NCBI GenBank assembly: GCA_001430745.1
Contig: KQ482041.1
Coordinates: 102,027 to 143,397, forward strand
Source of the DNA: Auxenochlorella pyrenoidosa
Taxonomy: Eukaryota; Chlorophyta; Trebouxiophyceae; Chlorellales; Chlorellaceae
DNA: 41,371 bases
Direction of reading: 5' to 3'
Position numbers and translations under genes: made by a program. Each line of letters starts with the position of its first letter. The first letter of the stretch is position 1. Shown here in pieces: positions 22,301 through 31,578 of this stretch. The notes beneath the pieces were generated by a model that was not told the DNA's origin, did no database searches, and saw only the letters and a program-made list of their open reading frames with translations.

Positions 22301-24720
22301 GCAGCGATGGCGAGGGGGGCCGCTCATGCCCTGGGAGAGGCAGGAAACGCGCGCAGCGGCAGGCAGAGATCGGGGCAGGATGACGCAGGGCCAGTTGGGC
22401 CGCGCCATGTAGGGGGACAGCGCAGGTATGCCTCGGCGGGCCGCCAGGGTTGACAGCAGAGTGCGAGCCGCGAGGGCGGAACGCGCGTGCGCAGCCCAGG
22501 GGCGCCACCCACCGACGCGCAGGTCTGCCGCCGCGCCAAAGTCGATCAGCTTGATGCACTGGTCCTTCTCCGACAGGATGCAGTTCTGCGGCTTGATGTC
22601 GCGGTGCACGATGCCTGGATGGGTGGGTGGGAGGAGGGGGGGGAGGGGGGGGGCAGGAAGGCACGCGTCGCGGCGTGCAGTCCCGACGAATCGCAGCACA
22701 GCGCAGCGCAGCACGACGCCAGCAGCACAGCCAGCGGCGAGCCCTTGCCTCGCCGCCCTTGATTCCCCGCAAGCCAACCCCCACTAAATGAGAGCGCCGT
22801 CCTTGCCACCTCTGCCCGCCGGCCAGCCCAGGGCTCTCACCCACTGCGTGGCACTTCTCCAGGCACTCGAGCAGCTGCTGCAGCGCCACGCGCAGGATGG
22901 CCGCCTTGCGCTCCGGGCCCTTTGGGATGTTCAGCTCCCGCCCAAACAGGCTCTGCTCCAGGTTGTAGGGGAACTCCTTCTTCTGCAGGCGAGTCAACCC
23001 AGTGCGGTGGCCAGCCGAGCAGGCGGGCGGGGTGAGAGCCTCCACATGAGTCAGGCAGCTTGGCGCACATAGCGCGCATGCGGGCTTCAGACAGGCCCGC
23101 CATAACATGCAGCTGACTGAGCACTGAGGCAGCACCAGGGCTTGGTGCCCGCAGCGCCCGAGGGCAGGCCGCCAGGGCTGGTGCCAGCAGCTGGGGCTGG
23201 GGGGCGGGGGCGTGCCTGCATGAGGTCGGCAAGCGTGTCGTCGCCCTCGTACGCCCACACCAGCCACGTGGAGTCGCCGACCTTGCCCCTGCCCTCGCTG
23301 AACGCGGTGATGAACTCGGCGGCGGCCTTGGGGGCCACCCGCATCATGCGCTCGTTCATCCAGGCCTGCAGGGTGGCAGGGCGAGGCTGGCGAGATGTCT
23401 TTTGGGATTGTGGCGCGCCCGCCCGGGTGCCCAGGGTGTCAGGGTGACACTTCAGCTGTCACCAGACCCAGGCTGCAGCTGCACGGCACAATGGCAGAGC
23501 GAACCTGACCTCCTGCAGCGGATCCAGGCGGATGGCTGCCTGGAGGTCGCACGAGGGGGCGCCCTACCCCACCCCACCTCTGCCTCCCCAAACTCCTTGG
23601 CCTTCTTGATGATCACATCGCGCACGCTGCCATCCTCCGGGTCGCGCAGCGAGCCTCGGTACACGGTGCCAAACCCGCCGCTGGCCAGCTTCTTGCCCAT
23701 GTCAAAGTCCTCCTGCACGGGGCGGCAGTGGCGTACACAGGCGTGGGCGGTAGGGGGCAACGAGGTGGAAGGGCACTGCCACGCAAAGCCATGCAAGGCA
23801 GCCAGGGCTGTGCAGCAATCAGCAGCCGCCCACAAGAGGAGCGCACGGGCTGCATTCGGGCATGGGGCTGCGGCGGATGCCCCCGCGGAGCGGGCCACGG
23901 CGCGGCTGCGGGCAGCCCCGGTGGCAGGGCGGCGGGCGCCGCACCTTGGCATACACCTTGCTGCGCGCGCGCTGCAGCGGCGCGCGGATGTATGTGTCGA
24001 TCGCGCCGTCGAGCACGCCGGGCCGCAGGCTGAGGTAGGTCAGCACGCCCGCCACCAGCGCCAGGCCCTGCGGGTTGAGCACCCGCTCCTCCATGCGCAG
24101 CACGGGGTCCAGCGAGCTGCGGGCACGGGGACGAAGCGTGCGCAGCGGAGGTGGGGCACATTGGCATCATCGCTGCTCGCCATGTCGCAAGCAGAGGGGG
24201 ACAGGCTTGAGGATTGGGCGAAGCGTCTCTGTCTGCAGGAGGAGGAGTCGCCGTGAGTCGCTGCGCAACAGTGGTTCGGCAATATTCAATGACGAAGCAG
24301 ACGAAAACACCCCCCAATCAACAGCCCTTGATGGGTGCGGGGTGTCATGGAATGCACCCACAAACGCTGGCATGTTGTATGGTGGCTGCGGAGCGGCAGG
24401 CACGTGCAGGGCGTTGCCCGTATATCTCGCTGTCAGTGCTGCCACCACCCTCACCTGCGGTAGACAATGTCGCCGCAGTTCATGGAAGAGCAGGGCAGCA
24501 CCACTGGCTCATACGCCAGGGTCAGCATGTGGTTCAGGCCGCTGACTGCAGCATCCAGGTGCTCTGGCAGCAGCGCGGCAGCAGGTGCGGCGATGGCCCG
24601 CCGCCGCGCACGCCGCGGTGGCAGCAGCGGTGCGGCTCGTTGGCTGGTAGCGCTGCAGCGGCTGGCTGCTGGAGCGCTGGCGAAGTTCTGCACCATGCTC
24701 ATGGCGCGTTCAACCGCCAT
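19395..24720 (-). CDS. STT7: STT7/STN7-type thylakoid Ser/Thr kinase (state transitions)
   Basis: Family role: phosphorylates light-harvesting antenna proteins when plastoquinone is reduced, driving state transitions. Fourteen exons (24720-24455, 24116-23945, 23712-23578, 23365-23216, 22982-22841, 22614-22513, 22228-22144, 21977-21875, 21330-21281, 21036-20899, 20632-20512, 20248-20120, 19878-19768, 19538-19395) give 615 residues. Seen: Arg/Ala-rich transit peptide; the lumenal redox pair PCSSMNC (Cys77, Cys82; same five-residue spacing as in Stt7); a hydrophobic span near 100-115; glycine loop [25 protein letters not shown] (292-299); DFG (313-315); MSKQTP. The tail [11 protein letters not shown] matches STN7 rather than STN8. 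Odd points: APPQQY has Gln341 where STN7 proteins have the APE Glu; intron 4 (22983-23215) uses a GC donor; intron 8 holds the N gap, but exons on both sides join without loss. Confidence 0.93.
20256..20300 (+). repeat. GT/GGT microsatellite
   Basis: (GT)n followed by (GGT)n and G-rich sequence in the intron between exons 11 and 12 of the STT7-type gene, immediately upstream of the exon 12 acceptor on the coding strand, where it reads as a CA/CCA-rich polypyrimidine-like tract. Confidence 0.85.
21350..21713. other. Assembly gap (364 N)
   Basis: Unsequenced bases inside the intron between kinase exons 8 and 9 (21331-21874). The peptide [15 protein letters not shown] is continuous across it compared with STN7, so no coding exon needs to be missing. 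Confidence 0.98.
22121..22139 (+). repeat. Homopolymer C tract (19 bases)
   Basis: Nineteen C in a row beside the donor of kinase exon 7, in the intron. Its length is likely to vary between reads and its count may be unreliable. Confidence 0.85.
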
Positions 24721-25219
24721 GCCGCGCAGGGGCAGCAGCAGGCCAGACGTGGGTGACGTCTGCGTCTGAGGCTTGAGGCCGGCGCGCTCTGGGAGGCCGA
24801 ATGCGCCCGATTGAGATAGAGTACTTGTCCACGAACGGAACGATTGCAGTTTTGCAGCGCTCGGGACGAGCGGAAAGGGAAACCAGCAGCGGGCTGCGCA
24901 GCAGGCTCACCTGGATGCGGAGACAAGGCTTCTCGGCGCCGCTTGCATCTGATCTCCTGTTATGTTCATTGCTTAGATTTGACCTGCAGACTGCATCCCG
25001 CTCCCCGCCACTCCCCGCCGCACAAAATAAAGCGAGTGGGCTAGGCACACCGATTGCGCTCCTGCTGCCTTCGTACCACGCTCAAAGATATTCTTGAATC
25101 GCCGCTGCGAGGACGGCACGTCGCAGTCATAGCTCTGCACGGCCAAGGGCAGCCGCCCCTGCCCGCCTACCGACACCGCCCCTCTGTCACATTGGCACCC
25201 TACGCTTGAAACCAGTAGC
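24721..25219. other. Divergent promoter region, STT7-type kinase / Mpv17
   Basis: About 500 bases between two start codons pointing apart. It must carry both promoters and 5' UTRs. No coding exon and no clear TATA box seen; local composition is less GC-rich around 24950-25090. Confidence 0.5.
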
Positions 25220-26457
25220 ATGGCGGGCAGCATTCTTGAGCTTGCATGGCGACGCTACCTGCAGCAGTTGGAGAAACGGCCGTTGAAGACCAAGGTGCGG
25301 CAATGGCCACCCGGGCGCACCAGGCCTCCCTCCATAAGCTCCAAACACCTCGTCAGTCCATCAGCTTCATGCAGACTCCAAACTCTTGCCATGCTCCTTA
25401 CAGTAGCTCATGAGCTTGCGCATCTCCTGGCCCGCCCCCTGTGCTCCCTCTCCACCCAGGCCATCACAGCCGGCGTGCTGGCTGGGGTCTCTGACCTGCT
25501 GGCCCAGCGCCTCTCTGGCACCAGCAGCAGCGGCACCAACTGGCGCCGCACGCTGGCAATTGCGCTCTACGGTGTGGTGTGGTCTGGGCCGGCTGGGCAC
25601 TACTGGCAGCAGGTCCTGGAGCGGCTGTTCCCCGACAGGAAGGACCCGCTGCGCAGGTTGGTCTGGCTGCCCGTCGGCTCCCCTGGCATGCCTCAATGCT
25701 CAATAGCCGCCTAGAGCAGCAAGCTGCGCTGCGCGTGTGGCTTTGTGGGACTAGAGGGGACGTAGACGGGGGGTGTCCTGGCCCAGGCAGGGGAACTCTG
25801 GTGCACCTACAGCATTGCAGCCTGCATGCTGCCTTCTGTACGTGGGTGCGACCCTGGGCGTGTGCCTGCCCCTGCCCTGCAAGTGCAGCACAAAGAAGGT
25901 GCTGGTTGACCAGCTGACCTTTGGCCCGCTCTGCAACGGGCTGTTCCTGGCCTTCATGGCCAGCGTGGTGGAGGGCCGCGGCTGGGCCGGCACCCGGTGG
26001 GTACGGGCTGCACACCCTGCGACTGGGAGCGCTCAGCGCTCACGCCCTGCTTCGTGGCCTCGACAACGCGTGCACTGAGCATGGGGTCCGTTGCATGTGG
26101 AGGTCCCTGCCTGTCTCTGCCCAGAGCTGCCCTAGGCGCAAGCTTGCGGGGGTTGAACCCACGGGTGCCCCTTCTTGGCTAAGAATGGCCGTCCCCGGGC
26201 CTCGCGGCTCTTGCCCCCCCCCCCCCCGCAGGGACAAGCTGCGCCGCGAGTTTGTCGGCGTGCAGCAGCGCGGCTGGCGCCTGTGGCCGCTGGCCTCCTT
26301 TGTCTCCCAGCAGTTTGTCCCGCTGCAGCTGCGGGTGCTGTGGCTCAACGCCGTGGCCTTCCTGTGGAGCCTGTTCCTCATCCTGCGCTCGTCGGCGGGC
26401 GCGCGCGGCGCAGCGGCCCTGGCCGCAACTGCAGGCGCGAAGCTGCACAAGGCGTAG
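25220..26457 (+). CDS. Mpv17/PMP22 family membrane protein (copy 1)
   Basis: Small integral membrane protein of peroxisomes or the inner mitochondrial/plastid membrane; family members form or modulate channels. Exons 25220-25294, 25460-25656, 25889-25996 and 26232-26457 join to 201 residues, a typical family length. Seen: the N-terminal signature W-x-x-Y-x-x-x-L-x-x-x-P-x-x-TK (residues 10-25), AGVLAGVSDLLAQR, the SGPAGHYWQQVLERLFP block, KVLVDQL, and the C-terminal W-P-L-A-S-F-V-x-x-x-F-V-P-L-x-x-R-V-L-W region followed by the last hydrophobic segment. Four hydrophobic spans are expected. A diverged paralogue follows in the same orientation 650 bases on. Exact organelle cannot be read from the sequence. 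Confidence 0.93.
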
Positions 26458-27106
26458 GGTTGTGCTCTGGCCTGTCACTGCCGGCAAGCTGTCGCCGCAC
26501 GGTGTTTCGCTGCGTGCAAAGCTGGTGCATGCATTGAGTGGTGCTGCCAACTTGCGTTGCATGGGCACATCTGCAAGCCACATCGTCTAGGTTCGCTGCC
26601 TCTGCAGCTCGTCTCCTGTACGCTAGCTCGTCTCTCTCTGTGGCCCTCCTGTACAATTTGAAGCCTGCTTGTATTATGTTCAATGATCTTTATACATCAG
26701 TACTTGCTCCTGTAAAAGATGCACGAATGAGAATGCAAAGCACCAGTGGGGCAGCGATCGGTGGATGCTGCCAGGCGGCGGCAGCGCAAACAGCAGATGC
26801 TCGGAGCTCGAGCAGGCATCGCATTGCCATTCGACGCCGAGGCGTTTCGCTCGCAGTTTTGCACATCTATCTACAGGCAAGGCTCGCCGACTTCTGCTTC
26901 CGGTTGTGACAGACAAACGCTGTCAAGCTTTCACGTGATTCACGGGCTGCCAGCTGTTTACTCAGGTCCTCCCTCGCGGGCGAAACCGGCCAACCTCAGC
27001 CGGAAGGCAGCAGCAGGTGGCGACGGCAGCGGCGGCGTGGCGCAGGCAGGCTGAAGGGTGTTGAGATTTAACACCTGGCAGCAGCAAGCTGTGCCACGCA
27101 AACGCA
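26458..27106. other. Intergenic region between the two Mpv17 genes
   Basis: Holds the 3' UTR of copy 1, ending near the TGTAA at 26711, then the promoter and 5' UTR of copy 2. It is less GC-rich than the genes. No coding exon supported. Confidence 0.55.
26711..26715 (+). terminator. Putative poly(A) signal TGTAA for Mpv17 copy 1
   Basis: TGTAA 254 bases after the stop codon, within a locally A/T-richer stretch. Confidence 0.55.
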
Positions 27107-28401
27107 ATGCTACTGCTGGCATGGTACCTGTGGGCGCTTGCTGAGTGGCCACTGCCGGTCAAGGTGGGTGCGGCTTCCACTGCACTGAGCCGGCAAGATA
27201 CGCTAGTCTTGTGAATTGGTCACTAGGATGCTGCACCACTATTATCTGGTTATCTGCTGCGCTGTCTGGGCATGCTCATGCGCAGCCAGCAACACTCTCC
27301 GAAAGTGCATGCCCTGCTTCCTCGCATACCTGCTGGACTGCAGGCTGTGACTTCGGCCCTGCTTGCGGCAGCATCAGACCTTGTGGCGCAGCGCCTGCTG
27401 GGCGCTCGCCGTACTTCTTGGCGGCGCAGCATGCTTTTGAGCCTGTTTGGCCTGTGTTGGTATGGTGAGCGCAGGTGGATGCGATGCGGTGCAGGCTATG
27501 CTGCACGCCGCAGCTGTGAACGCCCCAGAAGTGCCAGGTTGCGGTTGTGCAGAGCATCGCTCCACCTGCAACTCCCACAATGGGCTGGCCACCCCTCCCT
27601 GCAGGCCCCAGCAACCATGCCTGGCAGGGCCTGCTTGTGCGGCTGTTTCCCCCCATGCCGCGCGGCCGGGGCAGCACCCTTGGGGGTCTGCTCCGCCTGG
27701 CACAACGAGTGGGGCTTGACCAGCTGCTCTACGTAAGACTGGCTGCCCTCTTTGAATGCCAGTCAACTGCGCCCCAGTTGCCGGTGCAGCACCACCTGGA
27801 AGTAGCAGCGTCTCATGGCAGCGTGCAATGGCCATCCACCGCCGGGCCCAGCTGCCTCGTGGCCTCCCGTCCCGCCGTGAGGTTGGCGGCCCCCGAATGC
27901 TGCCCTGCCCCTGCAGGCACCCGTGAACAACTGCCTGATGATTCTGTATGTCGCACTCGTGGCCGACCAACAGGGGTGGCGGGCGTCACGGGCCAAAGTG
28001 GTGTCGGAGCTGCCCGGGGTGCAGCGGCGAGGCTGGCGTGTCTGGCCCATAGTGCAGCTTGTAAACCTGTCGGTGGTGCCGCTGGAGGTGAGACTGGTGA
28101 CTGGGGGGTTTCTTGCCTTGACATGGCATCAGCGACTGCCCACAAAGTGCTTTCCAATTCTCCAATCACCTCTGCGCCAGTCCAGCGAACATGAGCGGAG
28201 CCTGCTGCTCGACCACCCGCAGTGCCCTGCCCACGCCCTCCCCCCGCCCCTGCCGTCTTCCTGCAGCTGCGCGTGCTAGTGAACAATATCGGCTCGCTGT
28301 GCTGGACGGCCTTTGTCATCATGTCTGCACGGGGCGCAGCGCATAAAAAGCTGCCAGTCTTCAGTTTGAGCACGGGCCGCATGCATCCGCATGACAGCTG
28401 A
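27107..28401 (+). CDS. Mpv17/PMP22 family membrane protein (copy 2)
   Basis: Exons 27107-27163, 27344-27464, 27605-27732, 27917-28087 and 28267-28401 join in phase to 203 residues. Shared with copy 1: A-V-T-S-A-L-L-A-A-A-S-D-L-V-A-Q-R-L-L-G at the start of exon 2 (same position as copy 1's exon 2 start), W-R-R-S-M-L-L, VGLDQLL, GVQRRGWRVWP and L-R-V-L-V-N-N. Differences: the N-terminal signature is eroded (AWYLWALAEWPLPVK lacks the usual spacing), and the central GHYW motif is replaced by SNHAWQ. One extra intron splits the C-terminal half. An old tandem duplication with faster change in copy 2 is inferred; the reading frame is intact, so it is treated as functional. Confidence 0.88.
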
Positions 28402-28774
28402 TGGCTCATAAACCACGCAGCTTGACTGGTCGGATGCACCCTGCTGCACTGTAAACTTCTCTGCTTTGCGAGGGAAGAACGGAAGTCTGGCCCATTTCCA
28501 GAGTCACGTTGGGCAAGGGATAGCAGACACAGTGCGCACAGGGCAGAACTCAGACAGACGTGGGCAGTGCAGGGGCCAAGGGATGGGGTGGGACCTCACA
28601 TCAGTGTCGGGGCATGCAGGATGCCCCTGGCAACTTCAGCAGAGGTCATCAGCAGAGGCAAGGGAGCATTGATAGCAGAGGACAAGTTGTCCTGCATTGT
28701 TCACGGCTGGCAGCACGCACCCCCGAGGCGCTGCCCCTGAGGCAGCCAGCGCCTCGACCATGCGCGCCAGCCTG
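28402..28774. other. Convergent intergenic region (3' UTRs)
   Basis: Short stretch between the stop of Mpv17 copy 2 (+) and the stop of the nucleotide-sugar transporter (-). A plus-strand poly(A) signal is present; none was seen for the minus strand. No coding signal. Confidence 0.5.
28450..28454 (+). terminator. Putative poly(A) signal TGTAA for Mpv17 copy 2
   Basis: TGTAA 49 bases after the stop codon. Confidence 0.6.
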
Positions 28775-31194
28775 CTACCGCACCGCTCCCCGGCTCTCCC
28801 CTCGTGCCAGCTTGCCGCTGTTGGCTCTGCTGGCTGCTGCTCGCGGCCCCGGCAGGCTGAGCAGCGGCTCCCGCTCCTTGAGGGAGGCCGGCCGCGAGGC
28901 CTTGCTCTCTGCATAGCTGACGGCCGAGTACGCACCCGAGCCCAGCAGGCCCAGCAGGATGCCGCCCACATTGAGCGCCGAGTACTTGACGTCTGCATGG
29001 GGGCAGTTGCAAGCGTTGGTAGTTGCCATGCTGGGGCAGGCAGCGGGGCGCTGGCGGCAGAGGGAGGCAGGCATCGGGCAAACCATCGCGGCAAGGACGC
29101 TCGCGCCTGCTGCGGCACTGCGCCTCCCACAAATCCCCCCTGCCCCGAGTATTTTGGGGCAGTGGGCCCACCTCCAAAGATGACCATGCCCAGTGCAGTG
29201 GTCAGGATGTCCTTCATCTGACCGGTCACGTTGGTGGCCAGCGGGGAGTTGATCAGGGTGCACCTGCAGGCGTGGGGCCGGGCGCGCCTGGCCCTCAGGG
29301 TCGCACCAGGCAGCGCCGGAGGTAGGGCAGAGCGTCCGCGGGCTGCTGCCCAGCTGTCTGTGGGAAGCGCATTCATGATTTGCCACACTCTTTGTATGCA
29401 GCCCATAGACTGGCAGAATGCCTCGCCCGCAGCCTGGGCCACCGAGCACCCGCCCAACCAACCTGAAGATGCAGAGATTGAGCAGGAAGGCCTGGCTGCA
29501 GGAGAGCAGCAGGAAGACGAGGAAGCCAGGGTCCCACAGCTGCGCGGGCACGCAGGGGCAGGGGGAAAGGGCGGGTGGCAAGCAGGCATTTTGAATTGCA
29601 TTGCTGGCTCCTCGGCCTCTGCAGCCGGCACAGCCAGAGGCCCCGCGTACGCAAGGCCAAGCACAGCAGGGCACTGTTGGGTGCACCGCAGCATGCGGGG
29701 CGGGTAAACGGTTGGGTGCACCGCAGCAGGGCACCTTTGGGTACCGCGCCACGTCCCTCAGCTCGCTGGTGGCCCCCAGCAGGAAGGTGGACATCAGCGG
29801 CAGCGCCAGCAGGTTGTTGTACAGCAGCAGCGTGTTCTGGGACATGCCTGGAGGGGTGGGGAGGGCGGGCAAGCATGCAGCACTGGCCAAGATGGGGTTG
29901 GGTAGCTTTGGAAGGCTGGAGCTGCGCAGCAGCAGCATGGCGCGCGCCTCTGGGGAGGGTGAGAGACTGAACAGGGAGGTTCCAGGCCAGCACCGCAGGC
30001 AGGGTGCCACCAGAGCAGGTTATGCAGCAGCAGCACCCCGCCTGGCCCAAACGATGCAACCCCCCAGGAGCAACGATGCCGCTGTGCCCACTGTTCAGCG
30101 TTGTCCACTGAGCCCCCAGTTGCCCACTGAGCCCCCAGGCACAGCGCGCCTGCCGGCCCCGCACCCACACCCCCGCACCACCTGCCTGTGCTCTCCTGCA
30201 GCTTGCGGATGAGCAGCAGGTAGGCGGCGGTGGACACCACGCACAGCGACACCCACGCGTACCCCGCCGGGTTGAATGTCAGGTCGGTGAGGCCCGCCAC
30301 CACGGCGCCGCCCACCATCAGCAGCAGCGCGGCCAGGGAGCGCCGCGAGGGGCGCTTGCCAAACAGCCAGAACTCGCCGCACACCACACACAGCGTGGTG
30401 CTGCGCCGGATGACGCTGCGGCGGCGGGCGGGGGGGAAGGGGGCAGGCGGTGGGGCGGCTGGGGCGCCAGCTGACGCTGCGAGCGCTGCAGGCACACATC
30501 TGTTCTGCTCACGCGACACCTGAGGGCCCAGCATGGCAACACCTGGAGGCAATTCCAGCGCTGCACAACCAGGGCCGCTCCATCTGCAGGCGAATGCAAC
30601 CGCTGGCCCCGCACCGCTGCCAGCCGTGCCGCCCACCTAAACATGGGCACATTCAGGTGCCGCAGCGCCGTCACCCCAGACACCACGTATAGCCACCAGA
30701 AAAAGGCCAGGGGGGCGGCCTTCCGTGCGCTGTGCAGCGAGATGGCACCAAACTGCATGTGGCCCGCGGCACGCAGGGCGTACCTGCAGGCACGGGCAGG
30801 GCAGCAGCTGGAGCCAGGCGGCAGGCCCCGCTTGCAAGCACTGGCGGTGCGGCGTGCTTGATCTGTGGAGAGCATGCGTGGGGGCAACTACCAGGCGGCG
30901 GGGCAGCGGCAGGGTGGCAGCGGCGGCTGAAGGGAGGGCGCACATGAAGATGAGGGAGACGAGCACTTGGAGCAGCGTGACGAGGCTGGGGAAGTTGAAG
31001 GCGTATACGGAGAACACCGCGCGGTTGAACAGCGTGATGGCAACGCTGACAAAGCCGTACTGCAGGCACGCCGTCAGTCGAGTCAGCAGCGACGGTGGCG
31101 AGGGTGGCGCTGCCGCCAGTGGCGCCGCGCCGCCCTTGGTGGACGAACGCTCCGTCGGCCCCGAACCGTTCTGAAGGTTTGGTGTCACCGCCAT
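28775..31194 (-). CDS. Nucleotide-sugar transporter (SLC35D/GONST-like, DMT superfamily)
   Basis: Golgi/ER antiporter that brings nucleotide sugars into the lumen for glycosylation. Exons 31194-30892, 30752-30637, 30415-30186, 29847-29735, 29539-29463, 29263-29172 and 28992-28775 join to 382 residues. Seen: multiple hydrophobic helices (YGFVSVAITLFNRAVF, LVTLLQVLVSLIFMCALP, LLLMVGGAVVAGLTDL, FLVFLLLSCSQAFLLNL); the RKAAPLAFFWWLYVVSG and LNVPMF-SVIRR blocks typical of this branch; YNNLLALP; and the C-terminal INSPLATNVTGQMKDILTT and KYSALNVGG. Exon 2 starts at TTTGG (acceptor catgcag), because the ctgcag acceptor 39 bases upstream breaks the frame. Intron 3 (29848-30185) uses a GC donor (CAG|GCAGGT). 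ATG 31194 is chosen as start; the frame stays open upstream but into intergenic sequence. Substrate cannot be told: GDP-mannose, UDP-GlcNAc or another. Confidence 0.88.
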
Positions 31195-31578
31195 GTCCGG
31201 GCCCCGCCGCGAGCGGCGGTGCCCGGAGCTGGAGCGCGACTCCAGGGCGGCAGCAGACGGGACAAAGGAGGAGAGTGTCGCTGTCTCGTGGCAAATCAGT
31301 GCGTAGAGCAGCCGTTCCCTCTCGATGTTCCGATGCTGGCTACGCCGAGATCCCCTGTTCCCCCATCTGGCACTGCGCCACATCAGCAGCTGCGTGTTCA
31401 AAATCAGCTGGTGCTGGCACCAGCAGCCCACCATTGCTCTGCCTGAGAAGCCCTGTTGTGCTGCGGCCTGCATTTGTTGTCTTTGATATACGGATGGAGG
31501 TGCAGGGCCAGGTGGCAGATAGAGCATCCTATCATGCTGTCTGCCACCCAAGGATGGGCAGAGCTTCGTGTCCATGCG
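31195..31578. other. Transporter 5' flank and ABC ATPase 3' UTR
   Basis: Both neighbours are on the minus strand. The transporter frame is open through this stretch, but the residues show no conservation pattern. It should hold the transporter promoter and the ABC gene 3' UTR. Confidence 0.45.

Noticed and set aside
30753..30791. Extra 5' part of transporter exon 2 starting at ctgcag|GTACGCC (YALRAAGHMQ)
   Set aside because: It would shift the frame against exon 1. The acceptor 39 bases downstream keeps the frame and gives the conserved block.
31195..31575. N-terminal extension of the transporter frame
   Set aside because: Open by composition only; it reaches the stop of the neighbouring gene and shows no targeting or domain pattern.
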